Below are positions 8,344 to 14,937 of a stretch of 64,000 nucleotides of DNA, piece by piece; within the stretch, counting starts at the first letter, position 1, and each line of letters begins with the position of its first letter. Below the pieces are notes generated by a model. That model was not told the origin of the DNA, did no database searches, and was given only the letters and a program-made list of their open reading frames with translations. The stretch spans positions 1 to 64,000 of the forward strand of contig JBFYKH010000071.1 in NCBI GenBank assembly GCA_041306075.1, in the 5' to 3' direction. The translations under genes were made by a program, and so were the position numbers. This DNA comes from JAHIYG01 sp041306075. GTDB taxonomy: Archaea > Altiarchaeota > Altiarchaeia > IMC4 > SCGC-AAA252-I15.

Positions 8344-8829
8344 CTATTTCTGTCCTGTCCTGAACTCCATCAGTTCCGGGACCGGCTCGCGGCTAGCGGA
8401 GATTATCGCGAGTATGCCCGCCCTGTCGTCCAAGGCCGGCGTCCTGTCGAAGAGGCAGCTTTCGGCGATGGCTCTGTCCCCCGCTTCCCTGTAGCGCTTT
8501 GTTGTGGAGATGACGGCCTGCGGGAGAATCTTTGGCAAATCGGCAGCCTTAATCGGCACCGCGTCCACGAGCCTCCTGCATTCCGGGGAATCGCCCGCCT
8601 TAGCGCGGGCCGTTACCAGCGACCTGACGACTCCTCTGGCGATGGCAACGTCAATGTCCTCGGGGCCAATGCTTTGGTACCCCCTCATGTCGGGGTCGGA
8701 CCTCAGCGCCGCCTTCGTCGCCTCGATGTGGGCTACGTTATATGCTATACAGGCATCCAAAGGAGTCATCTGCCTGGACGTTTCAGCGCCGGATTGCGTC
8801 GGCCCCCCCCGGGCGACCCTCTCTTTCAC
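8344..8829 (-). CDS. Hypothetical soluble protein
   Basis: A 161-residue, mainly helical protein without signal peptide, membrane span or known motif. The frame starts with GTG at 8829; a TATA-like TTTTTAAGATT is centred about 28 nt upstream, which fits a leaderless start, although an inner ATG at 8769 (MTPLDACIAYN) is possible. It stands alone between the Cys-rich protein gene and a 288-nt non-coding stretch. Function unknown. Confidence 0.6.
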   Translation of the reverse strand: MKERVARGGPTQSGAETSRQMTPLDACIAYNVAHIEATKAALRSDPDMRGYQSIGPEDIDVAIARGVVRSLVTARAKAGDSPECRRLVDAVPIKAADLPKILPQAVISTTKRYREAGDRAIAESCLFDRTPALDDRAGILAIISASREPVPELMEFRTGQK

Positions 8830-9117
8830 GATACTACTACGGGCAGGATAATCTTAAAAACCCTGAGGTGTTTTGAACAATGTCCACTATCTTTCTCCTG
8901 CGAATCTCCGAAGCGGAGGAACATCCGCCCCCACGGGCGCATCCACAAAAAGCTGCCGCCACAGGAAATGCATCAAATCCAGAAGGCAGCCGTCCCCGGC
9001 CGCCCTCGCCGAATCAACGGCCCCCACATCGCCGGGACATCCTCCGGCGGAACCGCCCCGCCCTCACCGAGAGACCGTCATGTCGTTTACTGACCGGGGT
9101 TTCAGCGGATAAAAGCG
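8830..9117. other. Intergenic stretch, no gene supported
   Basis: It holds the promoter of the minus-strand gene at 8344-8829 near its left end. The rest is C-rich on the plus strand with a few short inverted repeats such as GGCGG-AA-CCGCC, but no TATA-start pair and no convincing coding frame. Short open frames here are Pro/Arg-rich and look like G+C-driven noise. Confidence 0.5.
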
Positions 9118-10041
9118 CTACTTGAGACTGAAGCACCGCTTGAATATCCTCTCGCAGTCCTCGGGGCGGGTGGCGTTGAAGGGCTCGTACTCCTCCGGGG
9201 TCCCGGAGCCCTTGTCGTTGGCGGCGGTCACCACCTGGAGGCCGAATCCCTCCCTTATCTCCTCCATCAGGTTCAGCTGAGGCTTCAGGTACTGCTCCGG
9301 GTCGATGATGAACAGCACGACGTCGGCCAGGTACCTGAGGGCGAGGACGGCCTGCAGTTCCACGTGGTTGCGCTCGCCCATCGGGCGGTCGAGTATCCCC
9401 GGGGAGTCGATTATCTGGTATTCCATGTACCTGTGGACCCTGTAGCCGACGAGTATCTCCGTGGTCGTGAACGGGTAGGGCGCTACCTTCACGTTGGAGC
9501 CGGTGAGCGCCTTGACGAACGTGCTCTTCCCGGCGTTCGGGATTCCCGCGACGACGAGCGTCGGCACGTCCCTCAGGAGCGGGAACGACGATATCAGCAC
9601 CTTCGCCTCCTGCAGGAAACTAAGTTCCGGCCTGATGCGCTTCACGAAGGAGCTCGCCCTCCCGAGGAATGCGCGGCTCTCCTCCGTGTCCTTCTGCGTC
9701 TTCAGCTTCCTGAGCGTCTTGTTCCTGAGGAACGAAATCCTCTCGCTGCACCATTTCACGGTGGCGAGGCTCTTCTTGTACCTGTCGCGGTTCACCCGAA
9801 GGTCAAGGAGGCTCCGGTGGAACTCGCTCATCTCCTCGTACCGGGGGAAGTACTTGACGACGGCGTTGAGGTCCCCCTCAAGGACTGCGGCCGCGGTCTC
9901 TACCCGCCGTATCTCGCCGGTCAGGAGCTTCTCCGGCTTCTTCGGGCCCATCGCCCTCGCCTTCCTCCCGTCCTTGGAGCCCGCCTTGAAGGCGTTGTCT
10001 ATGAGGTCGTCGGCCGAAGGCACGTGAGGGAGCCGCCACAT
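9118..10041 (-). CDS. NOG1-family GTP-binding protein
   Basis: NOG1 GTPases act in large-subunit ribosome assembly. The product (about 307 residues) starts MWRLPHVPSADDLIDNAF, the usual NOG1 N-terminus, followed by a helical domain to about residue 155, then the G domain: P-loop GIPNAGKST, switch segment PFTTTEILVG and DSPGILDRP. The G4 box, normally NKxD, reads AANDKGSG, so guanine recognition may be altered. The start at 10041 is preferred to the ATG at 10062 because a TATA element (AATTATAAC) is 27 nt upstream and homologues begin here. Shares its upstream region with the divergent small membrane protein gene. Confidence 0.88.
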   Translation of the reverse strand: MWRLPHVPSADDLIDNAFKAGSKDGRKARAMGPKKPEKLLTGEIRRVETAAAVLEGDLNAVVKYFPRYEEMSEFHRSLLDLRVNRDRYKKSLATVKWCSERISFLRNKTLRKLKTQKDTEESRAFLGRASSFVKRIRPELSFLQEAKVLISSFPLLRDVPTLVVAGIPNAGKSTFVKALTGSNVKVAPYPFTTTEILVGYRVHRYMEYQIIDSPGILDRPMGERNHVELQAVLALRYLADVVLFIIDPEQYLKPQLNLMEEIREGFGLQVVTAANDKGSGTPEEYEPFNATRPEDCERIFKRCFSLK

Positions 10042-10083
10042 GCTTATATCTAGCCCGTACATGAATTATAACGGTGATTTTTT

Positions 10084-10440
10084 ATGTCTAGGTCTACTGT
10101 GAAGGTCAAGCATCTCGGGATATGGTCTACTGCGAAGTTCGCGTCTGTCTTCTGCTTCGTCTTCAGCATCCTCTTCCTCCTCGTGTGGGGGGCCGTGTTC
10201 GCCGCGATGATGCTGTTCTCGATGATACTAGGCATCGGCTTGGGCGGCAGCGACGCCCTCCTCGGCACCATCCTCGGCGCAGGCGTGGGCCTGGCAAGCT
10301 TCGTATTCGGGGCGGTCGTGTTCGTGATAATATACACGATAGTCGGCTTCGTCATGGGCGCCATCGCGTCCATAGCGTTCAACGTCGTGGTTAAGCTGTC
10401 CGGCGGCCTCTCGTTCGACGCGGAACTCGAATCCAAGTGA
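10084..10440 (+). CDS. Small membrane protein, DUF3566-like
   Basis: A 118-residue protein with a short basic N-terminus and two or three strongly hydrophobic Gly-rich spans; the end GFVMGAIASIAFNVVVKLSGG resembles small archaeal and bacterial proteins of the DUF3566 type. A GGTGA Shine-Dalgarno-like element lies 7 nt before the ATG. Its stop overlaps the start of the Mre11-like gene by one base (TGATG), so the two are translationally coupled. Function unknown. Confidence 0.7.
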   Translation: MSRSTVKVKHLGIWSTAKFASVFCFVFSILFLLVWGAVFAAMMLFSMILGIGLGGSDALLGTILGAGVGLASFVFGAVVFVIIYTIVGFVMGAIASIAFNVVVKLSGGLSFDAELESK

Positions 10441-11519
10441 TGGCGAACATAGCGTTCATAGGCGACTGCCACCTCGGCTTCCGGCACAGGGGGAAGGCGC
10501 AGAGGCTCAGGGACTACGCGGCCGCTTTCGAGGACGCGGTGTCGAAGGCGCTCTCCATGGGCCCGGACGCCGTGGTATTCCTCGGGGACCTGGTGCACCA
10601 CGCCAAGCCAGACCCCGTGAGCCTCCGGACCGTCATCAGGAGGCTGATGGGGGCCGCCGACCGCTGTCCGGTAATCGTGTGCATAGGCAACCACGAGATA
10701 GAGGGGCACTTAGGCACCACGTACGCGCCGATATACGGCGACCTCCACCCGGCGATACACGTTTTGTCCGCCGAGAACCCGGAGGCCGCCGTCGACATAG
10801 GCGGCAGGAGCTACCGCTTCCGCGGCTTCGAGTACACCCGCCAGAGGGAGTCGGCGCAGGAGAAGCTGAAGGCCGTCGCCGAGCGGCCGGGAGGCGACGT
10901 GAACATACTATGCCTCCACCAGGCGGTCGAGAGGTACCTGAGCCCCTACGAGCTGTCGCTCCCCTCACTGCGGCGGGCGGCGGAGAAGCACGACCTCGTC
11001 ATGTCCGGGCACGTCCACAAGCACCAGGAGATAACGGAGGTCTCGGACATAGCACCCGCGTACTACTGCGGCTCCACCGAGCGCGTCAGCTTCAACGAGG
11101 CCGGGAACCCGACAGGGTTCATGTTCTTCAGGGGCGACGACTTCAGGGAGCCCGAGTACGTGCCCGTTGACTCCGCCCCCATGTCGTACAGGCGCCTTGA
11201 GTTCGAGGGGGCCCCGGAGGAGCTCAACGCCCTCATACTCAGGACCGTCGAATCCGACGGCGCGAAGCTCCTGAGGATTGACGTGTCAGCCGACATACGC
11301 GGCGACGCCATGGACGTCAGAAGGGACTGGGACGCATGCATGGGCGACAGGACGGTGCTCGAGGTGAACGTCGCCCCCAAGACGTCCGATTCCGAAGTCA
11401 GGCTCGAGCGCGCCCAGCTTAGCGAAGACCTCATCAGGGAATACTTCCAGAAGGCGGCCACCGGCGACAGGGAGCTGGAGGAACTGTGTGTCGAACTATT
11501 CCGAAAGTACGGCTCGTGA
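10440..11519 (+). CDS. Mre11/SbcD-like metallophosphoesterase (DNA repair nuclease)
   Basis: Predicted two-metal DNA nuclease. The metallophosphoesterase motifs are in order: GDCHLG (usually D-x-H), GDLVHH, GNHE, LH and GHVHKH, all within the first about 200 residues; a C-terminal region of about 150 residues resembles the Mre11 capping part. It is 359 residues, near the length of archaeal Mre11. No Rad50 gene is adjacent, so a true Mre11 partner must be elsewhere or this is a stand-alone paralogue. RadB follows about 95 nt downstream, supporting a role in recombination repair. Confidence 0.85.
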   Translation: MANIAFIGDCHLGFRHRGKAQRLRDYAAAFEDAVSKALSMGPDAVVFLGDLVHHAKPDPVSLRTVIRRLMGAADRCPVIVCIGNHEIEGHLGTTYAPIYGDLHPAIHVLSAENPEAAVDIGGRSYRFRGFEYTRQRESAQEKLKAVAERPGGDVNILCLHQAVERYLSPYELSLPSLRRAAEKHDLVMSGHVHKHQEITEVSDIAPAYYCGSTERVSFNEAGNPTGFMFFRGDDFREPEYVPVDSAPMSYRRLEFEGAPEELNALILRTVESDGAKLLRIDVSADIRGDAMDVRRDWDACMGDRTVLEVNVAPKTSDSEVRLERAQLSEDLIREYFQKAATGDRELEELCVELFRKYGS

Positions 11520-11614
11520 GGGCGCGAGCCAACCCGTCATTCGACGGCAACCACGACCGTTTCGGGGTGTTATAAGGCGTCAGGCAATATATTACCCTCG
11601 TCAACGGGTGCGGC

Positions 11615-12295
11615 ATGCTGAAGTTCAACAACGGATTCGACGGGCTCCTCGGGGGCGGCCTCATGGAGGGCGTCGTGACGCAGGTGTACGGTCCGCCAGC
11701 GTCGGGGAAGACCAACCTCGCCTTGCTCGCCTCCGTGAACGCGCTCGGCCAGGGGAAGGTCGTGTACGTGGACCCGGAGGGCGGCTTCAGCGTCGAGCGG
11801 CTCAGGCAGATGGCTGCTGAGCGGTTTCCCGAGGTCCTCGGCAACATGATGCTCCTGCAGCCCACGACGTTCGAGGAGCAGAAGGCGGCGGTCGCGAAGC
11901 TGGACGAGGCGATGGCGGGCGTGAAGGTGTCTCTTGTCGTCGTAGACAGCATAGCCATGCTCTACCGGATGGAGGAGGACAAGGACGTGAGGATGCTCGG
12001 CCGGATGCTCGCGCAGCTTCTGAGGATATCGCGCAGGTACGGGATACCCGTGCTCCTGACGAACCAGGTGTACAGTGAATTCGACACCAACATCATCCGC
12101 CCCATCGGCGGCCAGATAAGCGAATACTTCACCAAGAACATCGTGGAGCTAGGCCGCGGACAGGACGGCGGCCGCATCGCCACCCTAAGGCGGCACATGA
12201 GCCTGCCGGAGGGGAAGACCCTGCCATTCATAATCACGCAGCGCGGAGTCGAGACGGCGCCGGCCGAAAACGCGCGACCCGGAGCCTCCGAGTAG
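11615..12295 (+). CDS. radB: RadB, RecA-family recombination paralogue
   Basis: Single-domain RecA/RadA paralogue of euryarchaea that modulates RadA filaments and Holliday-junction processing. The 226 residues begin directly with the ATPase core (Walker A GPPASGKT at 26-33, Walker B VSLVVVDSIA near 110) and lack the helix-hairpin-helix N-terminal domain of RadA. Length fits RadB. A TATA element (CAATATATTA) is 24-25 nt upstream of the ATG. It lies between an Mre11-like nuclease and a Hef helicase, a repair neighbourhood; the full RadA is at 54198-55148. Confidence 0.93.
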   Translation: MLKFNNGFDGLLGGGLMEGVVTQVYGPPASGKTNLALLASVNALGQGKVVYVDPEGGFSVERLRQMAAERFPEVLGNMMLLQPTTFEEQKAAVAKLDEAMAGVKVSLVVVDSIAMLYRMEEDKDVRMLGRMLAQLLRISRRYGIPVLLTNQVYSEFDTNIIRPIGGQISEYFTKNIVELGRGQDGGRIATLRRHMSLPEGKTLPFIITQRGVETAPAENARPGASE

Positions 12296-12325
12296 CTTTT
12301 TACCCTGGATTTCTCGTTATCTACC

Positions 12326-14131
12326 ATGGCAGCCGCCAGGAGAAGGACCCCGAAGGACCATCCGGAACTCGGCCTCTTCACCCAGTTGGAGAAGCCGGCG
12401 GAGCCTCCGCCCCTGCCCGACCTGAAGCCGCCGGCGGCGCCGGTGCGGCCTCTAGGCCCCGTGGAGCAGATGACGCTCTTCAACATGGACGTGCGGGAGC
12501 CGGCTGCCGGGAAGCTGGAGATAAACCGAGCGTCTGTGGAGGCCCTCGGCGCGGACGTGGCGGCGGGCGACGGCATGCTCCTCCTGAGGCATCCGCTCCT
12601 TGAGGAATTCGAGTACCGGAGATACCAGGTCGACATAGCGTCGGAGGCGGCGGCCCACAACACCCTCGTCATCGCGCCAACGGGTCTCGGTAAGACCAGG
12701 ATTGCGGTGCTCGCGGCGGCGAAGACGATGCAGGACAATCCGGGGAAGAAGATACTCATACTCGCGCCGACGAAGCCGCTAGCGGAACAGCATGCCCTCG
12801 AGTTCGGCGGCCTCTTCAAGGGGAAGAAGACGGGGGTGTATACCGGGGAGTCGGCGCCAGAGGGGCGCGAGAAGACATGGTCGGAATCGGACATAGTCTC
12901 CGCGACCCCGCAGACGGTGCTCAACGACGTGAGGAGCGGGAGAATCAGTCTCCGCGACGTTTCTCTGATGGTCGTGGACGAAGTCCACCGGGCCACGAAG
13001 GACTACCCGTACGTCGACCTCGCAGGGGCGTTCGACGGGAGGCTGATAGGCCTCACCGCGTCGCCGGGCTCGGGCGCCGGGAGGATAGAGTCGGTGTGCA
13101 GGGCCCTGAAGGTGGAGGCGAAGCACATCGAAATCAGGACGAGGGACGACGATGACGTCGCACCCTACGTCCAGTACACCAAGCGGAACCTCGTCACCGT
13201 GAAGCGGGAGGAGGCGGGCGAGGTGGAAAGGCTCATAGGCGACGCGTACCGGGCGTCGCTCGTCAACCTGAGGCGGCAGCTGAAGGACCCGGAGCTTAGG
13301 GACTTCAGGAGGGGGAGCGAAGCCGCCAGGAAACTCCTCGAGACGCCGCTTCAGGACGTGAAGCAGATGGGCCTCCTCGCGGTCGGCGCGGACCTTGACG
13401 CCGCAATAACGCGGGCCGGCGGCAGATACACGGACGAGAAGGGGGAGCTTCTGAAGGCGAAGTCCCTGGAGGCTGAGGCGATGAAGCTCGGCCACGCTGT
13501 GAAGGTGCTCCCGGGATACGGGATATACACTACCCGCGAATACATACGGGAGCTTGGCGGCGACGGCAGCAAGGCTTCGATGAGGATAATGAAGGACAAG
13601 CGGGTAAGGGACGCAATCAAACTCATGGACGGCCTCCTCTCGGAGAACAGGCCGACCCCGAAGCTCGAGAAGGCGGCGGAGCTTGCGAAGGGGCAGGAGG
13701 GGCGGGTGATAGTGTTCGCCGAGTACAGGGACACCGTCGACCAAATCGTCGACCACCTCAGGGGCAGAGGCGTGGAGGCGGAGAAGTTCATCGGGCAGGG
13801 CGAGGGCGGCATGACACAAACGGCGCAGAAGGACACGCTAGAGCGCTTCAAGCGCGGCGAGTTCAAGGCCCTCGTGTCCACCAGCATCGGCGAGGAGGGC
13901 CTCGACGTCCCGGAGGTGGCGGCGGTCATATTCTTCGAGCCGGTCGCGGACGAGCGCAGGCTCATACAGCGTGAGGGCAGGACCGGCAGGCACAAGCCCG
14001 GGAATACTTACATACTCCTGGCGGAGGGCTCCCGCGACGAGGCTACGTACTGGACCGGCTACTGGAAGTGGCGGAAGATGAGGGAGAACATAGAGCTTCT
14101 GAGGAAGGCTGAGGGATTCCATGTTCAGTAG
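12326..14131 (+). CDS. hef: Hef-type SF2 DNA helicase without nuclease domain
   Basis: FANCM/Hef-like helicase that acts on stalled or branched replication forks. After a Pro-rich 90-residue leader the motor shows Walker A (APTGLGKT, 117-124), the DEVH box (VVDEVHRAT), LTASPGS, and the second RecA domain with VSTSIGEEGLDVPEV and QREGRTGR. The 601-residue chain stops after the helicase, so the XPF-type nuclease and HhH domains found in many euryarchaeal Hef proteins (about 750 residues) are missing. A TATA element (GCTTTTTACC) is 26 nt upstream. It overlaps the next gene by 11 nt, so the winged-helix and receiver-like proteins may be made with it. Confidence 0.9.
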   Translation: MAAARRRTPKDHPELGLFTQLEKPAEPPPLPDLKPPAAPVRPLGPVEQMTLFNMDVREPAAGKLEINRASVEALGADVAAGDGMLLLRHPLLEEFEYRRYQVDIASEAAAHNTLVIAPTGLGKTRIAVLAAAKTMQDNPGKKILILAPTKPLAEQHALEFGGLFKGKKTGVYTGESAPEGREKTWSESDIVSATPQTVLNDVRSGRISLRDVSLMVVDEVHRATKDYPYVDLAGAFDGRLIGLTASPGSGAGRIESVCRALKVEAKHIEIRTRDDDDVAPYVQYTKRNLVTVKREEAGEVERLIGDAYRASLVNLRRQLKDPELRDFRRGSEAARKLLETPLQDVKQMGLLAVGADLDAAITRAGGRYTDEKGELLKAKSLEAEAMKLGHAVKVLPGYGIYTTREYIRELGGDGSKASMRIMKDKRVRDAIKLMDGLLSENRPTPKLEKAAELAKGQEGRVIVFAEYRDTVDQIVDHLRGRGVEAEKFIGQGEGGMTQTAQKDTLERFKRGEFKALVSTSIGEEGLDVPEVAAVIFFEPVADERRLIQREGRTGRHKPGNTYILLAEGSRDEATYWTGYWKWRKMRENIELLRKAEGFHVQ

Positions 14132-14420
14132 GATAGGCATGGGGATACCCGGGCTCGGCCTCGCCCGCCGTGCCGCGAGGATGCAGGCCAGGAGCGTGAT
14201 GACTGATGCCGCGGACTCCGATGTGCGGGCCGAGGTGGCGCGGAAGGCAGAGGAGCTCGCGAAGGCCCTCGAATCCGCGGGAGACGTCCCCCTCAGAAGC
14301 CTCAGGGAGGACGGGGGCAGGCCGGTCATACTCCACGCGGCGGTGGGGTGGCTCCTGAAGGAGGACAGGATACAGGTCGTCCGCGGAAGCGGGGGGCTAG
14401 CAGCGAGGCTGAAACGATGA
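14121..14420 (+). CDS. Small winged-helix-like protein
   Basis: A 99-residue basic protein. The second half (VPLRSLREDGGRPVILHAAV, then GWLLKEDRIQVV) matches the pattern of DUF2582-type winged-helix domains, in which a GWLxREGKI-like strand forms the wing. The first 30 residues are Arg/Ala-rich. It overlaps the Hef gene by 11 nt and shares an ATGA overlap with the following receiver-like gene, so the three form a tight unit. DNA binding is inferred. Confidence 0.65.
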   Translation: MFSRIGMGIPGLGLARRAARMQARSVMTDAADSDVRAEVARKAEELAKALESAGDVPLRSLREDGGRPVILHAAVGWLLKEDRIQVVRGSGGLAARLKR

Positions 14421-14932
14421 GGCGCAGGAACCTGCCGCCGAAGGACATGTTCCCCGCAGTCGAGGCCATACCCGTGAGGGAGCTGGCCCCGGTAAGGTTC
14501 GACATCGACGTTCACACCACGACGACTCGCGAGAGGCCCGAGCTTGAGCGCGCCATGGGCAACAGGCAGAGCGTCCTCCTCGTCCACGCCGAAGACGACT
14601 TCAGGCGGCATGTCAGGAAGAGCCTGATGGAGGCCGGCTACAACGTGGAAGCCGCGGATTCGAGGCCGAAGGCCCTGGAGCGGCTGTTCGCGGAGCCGCA
14701 GCCCCACATAATCCTCGTACAGGAGGAGCTGCCAGGCACGCCCGGCAGCGAGCTGATAGCGGAAGCCTACCAGTACGACCTGACGAAGGGACTGAAGGTC
14801 GCGCTCCTGGCGGAGCGTCAGGTCGGCGTCGCGGAGCGGAGGATGCTAAGGCTGGACGCGTTCATCAGGAAGCCCGTGGAACCGGTCGAGGTCGTCCGCG
14901 TAGTCCGGGGCCTGAGCAGGAACATCAACTGA
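14417..14932 (+). CDS. Receiver-domain protein lacking the phosphoacceptor Asp
   Basis: A 171-residue protein: a 50-residue N-terminal extension, then a response-regulator-like fold (VLLVHAEDDFRRHVRKSL through the end). The strand that should present the phosphorylated Asp reads IILVQEELPGTPG, i.e. Gln in place of Asp, while the conserved Lys-Pro near the end (FIRKPVEP) is kept. It is therefore probably a pseudo-receiver that works by protein contacts instead of phosphotransfer. There is no histidine kinase nearby. The ATG overlaps the stop of the winged-helix gene (ATGA). Link to Hef is by position only. Confidence 0.75.
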   Translation: MRRRNLPPKDMFPAVEAIPVRELAPVRFDIDVHTTTTRERPELERAMGNRQSVLLVHAEDDFRRHVRKSLMEAGYNVEAADSRPKALERLFAEPQPHIILVQEELPGTPGSELIAEAYQYDLTKGLKVALLAERQVGVAERRMLRLDAFIRKPVEPVEVVRVVRGLSRNIN

Positions 14933-14937
14933 GCCCT

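Noticed and set aside
8344..8829. Possible fourth member of the helical-repeat family
   Set aside because: Only loose similarity in helix spacing; the LHY-LG-EIT core of the repeat is not present.
8880..9125. Overlapping short plus-strand frames in the 8.9 kb gap
   Set aside because: Pro/Arg-rich, no promoter at the right distance, no family motif; typical noise of G+C-rich spacer.
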